Source: Polytrichum commune
Taxonomy: Eukaryota > Streptophyta > Polytrichopsida > Polytrichales > Polytrichaceae
Direction of reading: 5' to 3'
Assembly: GCA_950295325.1 (NCBI GenBank)
Contig: OX485806.1
Coordinates: 14,818,001 to 14,882,000 of the forward strand
DNA: 64,000 nt
The notes under the pieces are model-generated. The model searched no databases and was not told the DNA's origin. It saw only the letters and a program-made list of their open reading frames with translations. Made by a program: the position numbers and the translations under genes. Positions 1 through 11,146 of the stretch are shown piece after piece (positions within the stretch are counted from its first letter, which is position 1; each line of letters opens with the position of its first letter).

Positions 1-379
1 ACCATATTTTTGAATAATGATGACTAAAGATTTTAAGTGACAAAATACAATGCCAACAGTTTGTCAGATACACATTGACCACATGAATGTCCAACGTTTT
101 AAGTTTCGTCTGATGTGATTGTCAACTTTCTGCATACTGACGATTTTTTCAAAATAGGTTCTGGAATTTCCAGTTTCTGTGACACAGGAATTTCAAACTC
201 CTTATTTAATAAATAATTTAGTAAGTAAACAAATTTCTCTGAACAACTGAACTGCTCAGCTCTTTACATAAGCCTAATGCAACATGTATGCTGTGACATC
301 TGAACACCTCTTCCGTTAGTAAGATGAGCCAATTGGCTCTAATTGTTATTTAAAACTTGGAAGTTCTATTGCTCCTTGA

Positions 380-3300
380 CTACTTGGACTTGACAACTCC
401 CACTTCTGCAGGTCGAATAACCCTGTCATGAAGCTTGTATCCAGCCTGTGTAAGCAAGAACACCGGAAAAACAATCAGTACTGTCCACATAATGTGACAT
501 AGATAACTTGTGCTTCCCTTCGCTGTACACAATGGAAGATCCAAAAAGGTTCAGAGCAGGTGAAGAAATCATACCTTCATTACTACTGCAACTGTGCCAG
601 GTGTTTTAGATTCATCGTCAACTTCAAATAATGCGGCATGGAGGTTGGGGTCAAATTGTTCTCCATTGGATTCAAACTTCTCTAAACCATTCAGTCTAAA
701 CACCTGTTTAATTCATCATCCACGAGGACAAAGATCCAAGTCAGCAAACATTCTGAGGAGATTTTCCTTAGAAAATGTTCAGTAGTGATACTATAATACA
801 TGTCTGTCTATTAGAAATTGCTGATCCTATTCAACTATTCTCAGGACTTGGTGTTCAGACAGAACTGCATAGTCATTCCCATGATCAAGACTTGAGCGCC
901 CTTTACACTATAGAGGTTGAGAGCTAGAAGAAAGGAGCCTCTTACACATGCTTGTTGACTCAAATCTACTTTACACTTGAGAGCTTGTAACTTTTCTTGA
1001 AGCTCAGAACACTTAGATAGCACCTTGATGGATCCCACGTGGAACAACTACGATAAGCTTTCAGTCATTTTTGACAAGCTCTTGGTCAAAATCCTAAGCT
1101 ACATCATGGAAGCAGCTTAGGAATATCGAAGTTCAAGCTCTCATTTTTAGGCCCCAAGCCAATGGCTTGTTATGAATGCTCATTTGTTTAGATATGCTCA
1201 AAGTTAGTATCATTCTCACTTTGAGCATGCTCAATTTGCAATTGCTCAATCTATTGCAAGATTGAAGATTGATGAAATTTTCTCAATAGTTTGAAACTTC
1301 AATGAAAGCTTGTCAACTCCAAGTATCAAATTCCCAAAAATTGCAAGTTTGAGCTCTTGTGTACCAGGGGGCTTAAGTTGGATTTCCATTAGGGTCTTAG
1401 TCCAAGAAACTTGGGGTCATTATCACCTCTACATGGACCTTTCTTTCAGACTTGAAATTAGACCCAAGCTTGAGGATTACTTTCGCAGAGTAGGTAGTAG
1501 TATTTCTTGAGTGGTAACTGCCGAGATTTGGCAGGACAGTGATGCCACATTGGCGCCACTTCGTTTTTCATACCTTGGACTTGAACCCAGACCCTAGTGT
1601 AAACTCCTGGGGTCCAAACTTTTGCTCTCGACCAGTGGGAGCACTAGATATTGGAGTTTCTTTGGTCTTGGACCCTAGTTTAAACCCACCCTTAGTGCTC
1701 CAAAGTAGTGTGTTCAGTAGGGAATTGAGTTAGACCTGTTGCAATTGCCTTTCTGTCATTTCCACACCCTGGAGCAACGAAATCAGGAGCTGAGCTGCCT
1801 TTTTTAGGTCTACTTCTTCTCCTCCGGGTTGTCGGAAATTTTGTGGGACTGCCTCTGCAGCCCTTCCGAGATTGTCAGCTACATCCAGCAACCCCTTGGC
1901 AAAACCCTGCACTCACAGAACATCTTGCCAACTTCAACACACAAAAACTAGCTTCACTATGGTATGTGGGCCTCATGTGGTCACTATTCTTGTTTGGACA
2001 CCTATGTTTGAGTGGTATATGGCAAGGCTTGTAGCTAAGAACGGACACAACAAATACACATGTTTGGATGAGATTTAACTATGTGTGCTCCAGTGCCCAG
2101 GAAGTTTTTGGGCATAGTCGGTTAATATCATAGTGATTCTAAATCCAACAGGTTACATGTTAGACATCTTCCTGTTTTCCTTTATTAAATTGGGGAATAT
2201 TCTATAAATTCCTCTAAAATGATTGGTAATTCTCCTGAAGTCTCCGACTTCAACCGGTTATTTCACTCACCCAGTTCATCTGTAACTAACCGCCGGTTCT
2301 CCCCGAGCCCTGGTGTGCTCAGAATATGGACACAATATTAGATTCAATAGTTAACACAAGTGGGAGGGTCTATGTGCTCATTTAAAGAAAAGAGAAACTT
2401 CACTTTGACCTCTATACCTTTTGCATCTCTTGAAACTCCAATTTTGCACCATAAATTGACAATCTTCATGGTTTGCAAGTGTTAACGGATGAACCAAATC
2501 CCTATCAGAACCAACGGCCAATATTGTCTGTGGAGTCAGAAATGCCCACAATAGGACCAATTACCTTCATGAAAGGATCACAATGGTAGGAGCCTTTGCT
2601 TTAAGGTACACAATGGTAATTGTGAAACCAAAAACAAGAATTACCATGTAAAAGTATTTTTGATAGAAAAGTATTTTTGTGATTAAGGTATGTGAATTTA
2701 GGAGGGACATCTGTTTTCAAGTGGTCACCAATCTATTACTGATGTATTACAAAAGGGATGGATATTCCACTTTAGAACCAATGTCCATGTATAGGTTGAA
2801 ACATACTATATGTTGGGAACATTTGTGAAAGCAAAGAGAACCGTTTTGTAAACAAAAGCCAAATGTCTATTTTTCATTGCCTTGGAGAAATCAGTCACCT
2901 CAGGAAGCAGAAAAACATCTGAATGGATACCATGGCTAGCTATAACTCATGGTTGACATTCAGATTACCCTATGTGCGGGTAAGATTAAACTTATGTTAA
3001 TTGTTAAATTGCCCTACCTCCCCCAAAGCCACGTGTCATTTAGGTGATTGATTGAAATTTCTTCAAATTAATGTGAAAATTAAATTTAGGCACAGATGCC
3101 CCACCAGATCTGAACATGTATTTTACCTGAAGAGCAAATTTACGTGTGTTCTCTGCCTCCCGCCGAGCCCTGGCCATAACATTTTCGATCTCCGCATAAC
3201 TTCTCAGCACTTTCTCCCTCAACTCCTCAATAGTTTTATCTTTTTCTTGCAACAGTGTCTCTCTTTCTCCTAGCAACTCCATCAGCTCCGCTTTACTGAC

Positions 3301-6300
3301 TTCTTCTGCAACTCCTTTTTCGTCACTTGGCGTTTCTATGTGTTGAACTGGCTCAGCCGTGTCCTCTCCTGCGGGAGTTGGTGCAGCTTCTGTTACAGGA
3401 GTCCCTGGAGTATTGCTCTTACCTGATTTTATTCACATTTCATATATATGTGAGCTTTTGATCTAGGTAAGCGGGCCTAATTCAGTTCCATATCTCAATC
3501 AGACACTTATACTTGCATGGTGTGTGGTTGCGTGTGGATCTAAGAATGTTCACCAAAAAGGTAATCTATTTACAAGAGATTGGACTACATGCTTAAAATT
3601 TGTTAAGTATTCTAGGTTCAATATTTCAACATCATTGGGGAGACCTATGTGACCAATTTTAGAAGAAAGTTAATCTTCACTTTGGTAATGGATATGTGAG
3701 CTCTGAATAATATGAGGGAATGGCTATAGCCTTCATTTGAATTTGATAATCATCTTGTACTGATCACGTGTTTCATATCCTTAAAGAAGTGGGTGCAGAG
3801 CTATTAGTGTCCGTTTTAGGCCCACTTATCTAAGGTATATTCAGCAAGCTTCAAGGAGAGCCTACAGCCAAGAGGAAAGAGGGATACGCAGCCCTATTCT
3901 GGGCACTTCTAACTCTACAGGCAATTTTGACCGTTGGATCTGACCAGAAGATGTCTCATCCTGTTAGCAATTGCAATGAATCACACGAATTGTCATTTCA
4001 AGGTTCATCACAACCGGAGTTGAAATGCAACATTTAAAAGAGGTCAAAGTGAAGATTAACTCTCTTTAAAGGATCACATAGACCCTCCAGTTGTGTCAAC
4101 TATTGAACCTAGAATGATGCTTGTCTAAAATTTTGAGCACATAGTCCATCTCATCATAACACGTGTCTTTCTGGTGTCTTATCTTAACTACAAAACTTGC
4201 CATGTACCAGTCAATATAGGCGTCTAATTGAAAAACGTGACCACATAAGGCCCACATACCTTAGTGGAAAAAAAAGCGCAAATGGCAGTAATCAGGAAGG
4301 TCCAAAAGAATTTCCCAAATCTGCCTCCAACTAGAAGTACCAGACATAATCACTGCCATAAACTGATGTACCCAGTATACAACCTATCACAAATATGGTG
4401 AGGAGGTATGCACATGATCATTATGATGATATATATTTTGACATGAGAGAGTGTGTCTTTTGTGTATCTGGAGATTACCTGACATATCTGGAGAGGCAGC
4501 AGAAGACACTACACTAAAGGTGTGGAAGTTTGCACAAGATGTAACTTGAGGCACTCCATGACGAAGAGCAGCAGTTGACCATCTCTGCAAGAAAGAGCAT
4601 CCCAAAGTAAACTTAGCGACAAGCCAGCCACCCACCGTAGGGAAAGTAGTCCTCTATATTGCTGAACAGGAAGAAGTTTTTTGTTTTTTTAAAATTAATT
4701 TAAAATCAACATAAAGCAACTACACTAATTAGTCCTATCAGTGTGGGTGGAAACTTGATGTGGGCCACACTGATTTTCTAGCCAAGGTGAAAATAATGTA
4801 GGTCCAAGACGTCTGGTCCTCCCCTCAGTCTTCCTGGAGACTCCTGACCAAGACCTACAGTATTCCTTCAAGGACAAAAGTACCATAAATCACAATAGTC
4901 ACCTAAATCAATCTACTAGAAACACAATTAGTGTGGCCCAAACTAAAAATTCGACATGATTTTAAAACTTCATATTGTTTCTGAAGAATTACAGTGGTCC
5001 ACACTATTTAGTATAGCTGCTTTATGATCGATTGAAAATTACAATTCGTTTTGGTTGTAAAGGTCAGATAATCAACCTAAAGTTCTATACTCGGCTTCTT
5101 ATGAGGGGATGCCACCACATTTTTTAACTCCAAATAAAACAGATCGATACAGCCATTCCCCTGCTATAGTTCTTAATCCTTTAGTTCACTATTGGCTCCC
5201 CTCTGCTCTTAGTGGACTCAAATTTGGCATCATCCTCATCCTTGACTTCATCACTACAGTTCTTCAAAGAGCATTTAAATTGATCACTATGCTGCTGGAC
5301 TTTAAACTCTCCAAGAGGTTTATCAAAGGCTACAATTATAAATAGCTCCTGTAACTCTTGTGCAAGACAATACTTACAGATGATGGTAACCAGGCAAAGA
5401 AGAATTGGAGATAATCAATGGAGTGTTGAGTTACAGAATCAGTCAATGGTTCAATGAAGAACAATAGTTGTCCAAAATTTTATAGAATTATATTGATAGA
5501 GGATGGTTGAAAAACCTTTGGCCTGATGCCTTCCTGAAGGGAAGGAACAAAAGATTGACAATAAGGCCTTCAAGCAAACGCAAGAATTGAAGAAAATTGT
5601 CTCTGTTTTTCCAGACTTAAAACAGGGGTTAAGAGCTAAAAGAAGTCCTAGGGTTTAGGGTTTAAGGGGCTTAAGAGCTGAACTGAAGCCCTAGGGTTTA
5701 GGATTTAAGAGCGTGAGGGTCAGGACAATAGACGCACAGAGATTCAGATGCAAGCGACAACCTTGGAGAACAAACCTTAAAGGAACTGTACAGTTACAGG
5801 ATCAGCAAAGAACGAAGGTTGTCCAGAATTTGAAAGAGACACTATTGATAGGGGTCATGGTCCCAAAACCTTAGACCTGACACTACAAGAAGAGAAAAGC
5901 CAAGAAAACTGAGAAGTTTGTTCTTCACGTCAGAAGGAATACTGTTAGGTATTCAAGTGAAGAAGAAACAAACAGCTTAACAAAGAAATCAAAGAAGAAA
6001 CTTATGCAGCAATAGTCAAATGGGAGCAAGAATTCATGCCATCCCATGAATCATAAATACTCTGACATGCTCTAAAGATCCACACTTGAAACAGGGGCTC
6101 CAGAGCTAAGAATGAAGTCCTATGGTCTAGGGTTTAAGGGGCTTAAGAGCTAAACTGAAGCCTAGAATTTTATGGATTAGGGTTTAAGGGTATAGTAGGT
6201 CAAGAGCAGTAGACGCAAAGACGTTATTTGGATGTGAGTGACATACCTTGGAGAGGGTAGAAATGAAGGGAAAGGACAAGAAACTGAGAAATTTGTCCTT

Positions 6301-6702
6301 TAAGTCGGAAGGAACAATTAATGGAATCATCAGGTTTTTAAGTAAAAAAGGAACAAACAGCAAGACAAAAAAAATTTAAAGAAAACTTATGCAGCAATAG
6401 TCAAATGGGAGCAAGAGTTCATGCAATCCCAATTTATCAAAGAAATCTAACATGCTCAGAATATCCACACTTGGAACAGAGCCAAGAATAAAGTCCTAAG
6501 GTGTAGGGTTTAAGGGTTTAGGACGCGATTGACATACCTTGGAGAGAGGAGAAATGAGGTCGGTGTCACTCAATCTTCGACCAAAGACAGAGCTTGCATT
6601 ACTGCTGCTTTGGGCAGGAGATGGCGGTGCTCGAAAACATCGAGTCTGTGGCGCCTTTTGAAAGGCTTTGAGGAGCAACCTGGCATGCCTCATATTGCTC
6701 AT
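380..6702 (-). CDS. Mitochondrial GrpE nucleotide-exchange factor (Mge1 type), 6 exons, 310 aa
   Basis: GrpE releases ADP from mitochondrial Hsp70 in the matrix, supporting protein import and folding. Exons on the minus strand: 6702-6538, 4584-4479, 3422-3127, 1906-1736, 703-575 and 445-380. Every junction is GT-AG, the phases agree, and the sum is 933 nt (310 codons plus stop). Residues 1 to about 90 are Arg/Ser/Ala-rich with few acids, as in a matrix-targeting presequence. About 125-185 is the long coiled-coil helix, with KVLRSYAEIENVMARARREAE. The head follows, with FAKGLLDVADNLGRA (about 191-205), and the C-terminus has GYKLHDRVIRPAEVGVV. These are family hallmarks and the length is normal for plants. 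A GTG codon lies one triplet upstream of the chosen ATG, so I start at 6702; an in-frame ATG 9 nt downstream is an alternative. Introns carry several transposon copies. A minus-strand ATTAAA at 205-210 may be the polyadenylation signal. Confidence 0.95.
1540..1700. repeat. Dispersed repeat R3, copy in GrpE intron 4-5
   Basis: Sequence with CCTTGGACTTG...GACCCTAGTGTAAAC and, near its end, GACCCTAGTTTAAACCCACC. A second copy lies at about 13295-13412 just upstream of the calcineurin B-like gene. It is also internally repetitive. Probably a short non-autonomous transposon; class not determined. Confidence 0.6.
1957..2415. repeat. Dispersed repeat R2, copy interrupted by the hAT-like insertion
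   Basis: R2 is a roughly 200-250 bp repeat with one end reading AAGGTATGTGGG and internal GACACCTATxTTTGAGTGGT and GGGAGGGTCTATGTG. This copy is split: 1957-2090 and 2313-2415 are the two halves, with an R1 element between them. The same junction is uninterrupted in the copy at 39262-39510. Other R2 copies are at about 3478-3720, 4060-4262, 7765-7990, 14115-14356, 26990-27190 and 60050-60270. Confidence 0.7.
2091..2312. mobile_element. Non-autonomous hAT-like element (R1), 222 bp, with 8-bp target duplication
   Basis: The left end CAGTGCCCAGGAAG pairs imperfectly with the right end (reverse complement CAGGGCTCGGGGAG). Both sides are flanked by an identical 8-bp GTGTGCTC (2083-2090 and 2313-2320). 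Eight-base duplications with CAG-starting ends are typical of the hAT superfamily. No ORF inside. The same family recurs at 22313-22538 and 30278-30500 and as broken copies elsewhere. Confidence 0.88.
3478..4262. repeat. Two R2 repeat copies in opposite orientation inside the GrpE gene
   Basis: About 3478-3720 is in the same orientation as the 1957 copy. About 4060-4262 is inverted and ends GGCCCACATACCTTAG. Between them, 3720-4060 shows only AT-rich sequence with short matches to the same family. This lies in the intron between exons 2 and 3. Confidence 0.6.
5385..6530. repeat. Degenerate tandem triplication in GrpE intron 1, touching the exon-1 donor
   Basis: Three diverged copies share AGTCCTAGGGTTTAGG (about 5644, 6114, 6491), a run TTATGCAGCAATAGTCAAAT (about 6003 and 6387), and a copy of the exon-1 splice junction GACATACCTTGGAGAG (about 5750 weak, 6240 strong, 6531 real). 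Copy spacing is about 490 and 290 bp. TTTAGGG telomere-like motifs recur in it. No extra coding exon was found. Confidence 0.75.
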
Positions 6703-7019
6703 CACAATAAATAAAAAATTATATAGCTGAGCTTTTCCTTCGATCCTTTTGTCAAAATCCTTCCAAGTCCTCTACAAGTGCCGCAACAAAAACCGTTCCT
6801 CAAAATTAGCTTGAGCCCCACTCTTCACGTAATCGCAAACATCCCTTACACATGACCAAGAACCCTAAAACCTGAACTTCACTCACCTTCCTGAAGACAT
6901 ATACTTGCATTTTTATTTTATTTTTCACAAACTTACGTACATTGCATTCAGGAAACTCCAGAAGCTCAAAGAAAGGAGGAATAAAAGATCCATTGCAAGT
7001 AATCTGCTGCCTTTCTTGC

Positions 7020-7740
7020 ACCAAACGAAAACCACAAGAGAAGCTATCGGACGTATACCTCCTTAAATGATTGCAAACATAGCCCAGAGAAAAATCAGAA
7101 GAGACAGTTGAAATGTGGGAATAATTAAAGAAATGCGAGACGGGGCCAGACGAGAAGTGCCCAAGGGGGCGCCGTGCTGTCGCCCCAAGGGGCCACGGAG
7201 GAGGGAAGGAAACTTACCAGACAGCTCCACGCCCTTGGGTGACGTGGCGATAGTTGGGTGGCCACCGAGGGCTCGGTTGACGGAATCCCGAATCAGATCC
7301 CAAATGAGATGCGCAAATGACGTGGCAATGTCTCAGTCTTCAGTAAGGTCCCTTTTGAGATCCTGAGGCTCACTCCAGGAGATCCCAAATCACTGAGGTC
7401 CTGGTCTCCCAATTGAATAACTTTCAGTGAAGGCATTCGGAATTTTGGAAGCTCTTCTTCTCCTTCTCCTATCAAGAGTATGTAGGAGCATCCGGGAGAG
7501 TAATAGCATGCTTGCACTAGGGCCAGTCGTTGCTCCTTGGCGGCAGCAGCAAAAGTCCCTCTTGATAGAGGGAGTTTGTCTCTTTCTGAAAACCACTGCT
7601 ATCTTTAAGGATTCTTCATCAAGATTACTCCACAACACCCTCATTGAATGTAATGTACTGCAGTCTCACCCGTTCGTTTCACAACATACAAGATAGAAAC
7701 TCTTACGAAGATGGGAACTCTCCCACTGATGTGGGCCAGT
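7020..7740. other. GC-rich segment upstream of the GrpE gene with competing open frames
   Basis: The stretch 7140-7345 is much richer in G/C than its surroundings and is open in several frames. On the minus strand, 7345-7217 can be read as coding up to a good donor (CTGTCTG|GTAAGT). It contains LIWDLIRDSVNRALGG, but an in-frame stop lies just upstream and no partner exons were found. Minus 7644-7390 is open from an ATG, with an arginine-rich run. It could be the promoter/5' region of GrpE, a transposon, or a broken gene. I assign no product. Confidence 0.35.
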
Positions 7741-7764
7741 TGTTGGTCATGATGTGGGCATGCT

Positions 7765-7990
7765 ATAAGGTATGTGCATGATAATTCAATTACTTTTCTT
7801 GATCGGACACCTACATTTGATTGGTGTGTGTTCCGTGAGGATCAAAGTACAAACATCATAAAGACAATGTTTAAAATACATCAGACTATGTCTTCATGTT
7901 TTGTTTAACACTCCACATTCAATAGTGAATTGGGAGGACCTATGTATTTAGGTAAGGAATCAACAAACATGCACTTCCAGTAGCCATAAT
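7765..7990. repeat. R2 repeat copy
   Basis: Begins TAAGGTATGTGCATG, contains GGACACCTACATTTGATTGG and ends near GGGAGGACCTATGTATTTAG, matching the other R2 copies. No coding potential. Confidence 0.6.
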
Positions 7991-8229
7991 TAAATCAACG
8001 GAGGTCCAATTTTTGTTGATGCTTCATTGTGTAAATCTAATTAACAGAAGTTGGAGAACATGAAAAAAATAACACCTACATACCTTCAAGGCCTAGGCCA
8101 CACTATTAGTTTTGGGTAGGTAACCAATGCTAATGAGTGTTAGGGTGGAGTGTTAGCTTAACTTGTATGTTAACTTCCATTTGTGCCGCCACACCACCAG
8201 TTAACATAAAGATTTACTAACATTTTTCC

Positions 8230-9720
8230 TTCTTTAGAAAGATGATTGGAAAGATATAACCTTAGATGTCACTTTAACATGTGTAATGCCACAACATATG
8301 TCAATGACCTAGCCATCCTCACAAACAACCTATCAGACATACAACCACAAATTAATAAGCTACAAAAATTCATGGAGTAGGCAACCTAGACATAAACCTA
8401 ACCAAATGCGCCATCACATATAACCTTAATAAATCTAAAATAAAACCAATAGTATTCTAAGTGTACATACAAGCCCAAATTATCATATATAAGAATAAGC
8501 CCTTCCCTACACTATCTCAAACTAAAGCCTACACACACTTAGGACTGCATAAGCAAACAATTAATACTCACACTCAACAACCTAAGGCAACTAAGGTTAA
8601 TCTACCAAGGATTAGCTAGACACACCAAAACTTAAGCCACATGTGATGAAGTAATTAATAATTAGTTTTTTGTGTTGTGTTGTGTTATGTTGTGTTGGAA
8701 TCTTGGGCAATGAAATCACAGCCAACTAGCAATCGGAGGGGAATATCCACAATAAACGTGTCCCAACACCCCACATCCATATAGCACACACCACCCTCTA
8801 CTAGCTCAACGGAACCCCGACATGTGAACACCAAAGAGACATTCACAACCTTCAAAGATACATAAATAAATGTCACCACAAACAAGAACTGACAACTGCC
8901 AAAAATTGACTTTGTCTACATAGACAAATGGGTGTTTGATGAACAAATCCACCAAAAAGTATCAAACCACTTTTGGAAAGCTCCAAACACGTCCAATGCA
9001 CAAATCACACAAACCTTCAAATTCCGATATCGATACGGCCAAGATATGGGAAACCACCGGAAAAGTATTTTGGCCACTAAGACGCCCCAACCCAAATTGC
9101 ACACCTTGTCCGAACCACAAAATCAACACATGGTTGCACCTACTCTCTACTTGTACTCACCCACACATAAAAGCTCTCCACATAGCTCGGAATAACAATG
9201 TTGAACATCAAAACAATTCACACACTCCAATCCAACAAACATACAAGATGCTACACCCTTGCAAATATTGACAATTAATAAGCCCAACCCCAAGACAACA
9301 CATTCCCATAATGGTTATTACAATGCACATGTCCTTCCAACACGACTCGGTTATAGCTGGATATCCTTTGCATCCTAGGAGCCCCCATAGATAGCCATAC
9401 ACCCATCCCCCTAGACCCATCAAACACCATACAATTCATACAATTCACATATTGTCACAATAGATTCCCCAATAATGCCATAAGAGAAAGAAAAAAAGTC
9501 AATAACTACAACCCCCTCATCCAAGCTTTCAAAAATGCAGGATGGAACGCTAACCCCCTTATCACCATCACAACAAGAATACGCATCACCATTCACAAAC
9601 AATCCATGAAGGCAATAGAAAAAAAACTCAATATATTCCCATGGGTTGAAAACACATACATCAAGTTGCCATAAAATATCTCACATACTTTGTCCTAAAT
9701 AAAAGAAAACTTGACAACAA
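8230..9720 (+). pseudogene. Decayed LINE (non-LTR) retrotransposon: reverse transcriptase and C-terminal remnants
   Basis: Fragments of one LINE open reading frame are recognisable on the plus strand but are scattered over frames and broken by stops. About 8293-8470 encodes YVNDLAILTNNLSDIQ and then LDINLTKCAITYN after a frameshift. This resembles the reverse-transcriptase palm, where the usual DD pair reads ND here. About 8932-9200 encodes CTPC...NTWLHLLSTCTHPHI, a Cys/His knuckle typical of the LINE C-terminus. About 9508-9674 encodes NPLIQAFKNAGWNANPLI and continues toward a terminal segment. It is followed directly by a 5S rRNA-like stretch. Clearly non-functional. Confidence 0.8.
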
Positions 9721-9760
9721 TGAAGCCCTGGCTGATTTGCTTCCCATAAACTCAAACAAC

Positions 9761-9792
9761 ACCAGATCCCATCAGAACTCTGAAGTTAAGCG
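9761..9792 (+). repeat. 5S rRNA-like fragment at the 3' side of the LINE remnant
   Basis: The 32 bp beginning ACCAGATCCCATCAGAACTC and ending AAGTTAAGCG match the internal region of plant 5S rRNA (known consensus ACCGGATCCCATCAGAACTC then CGAAGTTAAGCG) with two differences. The 5S similarity ends at both sides. This is not a 5S gene: the flanking stems are missing. The following 50 bp ends in a CTCTCTCTC run. Confidence 0.75.
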
Positions 9793-10359
9793 ACAAACAC
9801 TTCATTCACGTCGGTCCCCTACCGGAGACTGAAGTTTCTCTCTCTCTCAAACAACACCACCAACCTCAAATCATACTACCTCATGGAGCCTACCTCCCAC
9901 AACGATAGGAAATACTCCTACCTTGTAGCCCAATAAAATAGAATCAAAGTAATGAGCAACGGGCTCCCATTCATGCCAGTGCACATAGAAAAAAATGATG
10001 TTATTTTCTATTTTATTTGATTTTAGTGTCTAACTAAAACAGATTTCAAGAAATTCTAAATACCCATTGTTTTATAAACTTAACCAAACAAGAACCATTG
10101 CTTCGAATTACATACCATACCTGCTTATCTTTCACAATGAGACCCAAATAGAAAATGCACAAGTCCATCGCTTCATCCATGTCTTTAACATATTAGGTAA
10201 CATCACTCAAGGAAACGTCATGATCATTGACATCTTGTACCATGAACACATTCTACCTCGTCTAGAGAACACATGTAGTATTACGCCTGCTAGCGGTCCT
10301 TCAAAGTAGCTTCCATCAACAAAATAGGGGTCATACTTGCTTTATGAAATCATACGAAG

Positions 10360-11146
10360 GTTGAAGGTGCTTAAACCAACACTTTAAGTTATAGCTCGTA
10401 CAATTGGCTATGTGGTTGATATTAAAATTTTCATATTAGCCTTTGGGCTAAGCATAGGTTAGAAAGAAAGAAAGAAAGAAAATTAGCCTCAATTGAATAT
10501 TTGATGAATATTTAAAGCCAAAACCATTAGCTTCTTTAAACCGATTCCTAGGCCATGTGTATGACGACCTTGCATATGATGAGGACCTCCACTTTCATTG
10601 CCTAGAACCAACATAACATAGTTGGGTACTAGACCCAAGCTAGATCAAAACACAACTAGCAATGATGCACAAGGTCACATAGCCACCTTCGTGATCATGC
10701 CCGGTTCGGTTGCAAAACCGTCACCTTCCATCATGGGTACCAACCCCCTGCCATCCCGGGTACCGACCCACTATATGCCTAGAACCAACCCCCCTTTGTG
10801 CTTTGTGGGTCTACCTCCTTGGCTTTGTGAATACAATGGCTAGAACCGTTCCCCACTGTGAATAGAATGGTAGGAACATGCATTGACAAGCCACCCTAAA
10901 GCCACCTTGAACCGACCAAGATAGAGTGGAGCTCGTTACCTACCCTATATGGAGGAAGTGAAGGTTGCAATGAGATGGCGCCACTAATGGCACCTAAACC
11001 CATTACTCTGTAGGCTTGGGCACTCTTTTTCCATGGGGAACGGTTCAAGGTTCAACGCTCCATGGGGAGTGTTGGCAATTGGGAGACGTTTATAGGTGTT
11101 GCTTCTGGGTGGGGTGTTGGTTTTAGCGCCCTCTACCTTATACTAG
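10360..11146. mobile_element. Non-autonomous element with R7 terminal inverted repeats
   Basis: The left end GGTGCTTAAACCAACACTTTAAG pairs with the right end GGGGTGTTGGTTTTAGCGCC...CTCTACCTTA. The left interior (CAATTGGCTATGTGGTTGATATT, GGGCTAAGCATAGGTTAG, GAAA repeats) matches another copy whose left end is at 47256. A minimal version is at 35440-35519. The interior around 10680-10800 has short GGTACC/ACCCCC repeats and no convincing ORF. Confidence 0.6.

Noticed and set aside
6703-6705. GrpE start one codon upstream
   Set aside because: That codon is GTG on the minus strand; the ATG at 6702 is the first usable start.
9739-9830. A 5S rRNA gene
   Set aside because: Only about 32 bp match; the 5' and 3' stem sequences of 5S rRNA are absent.
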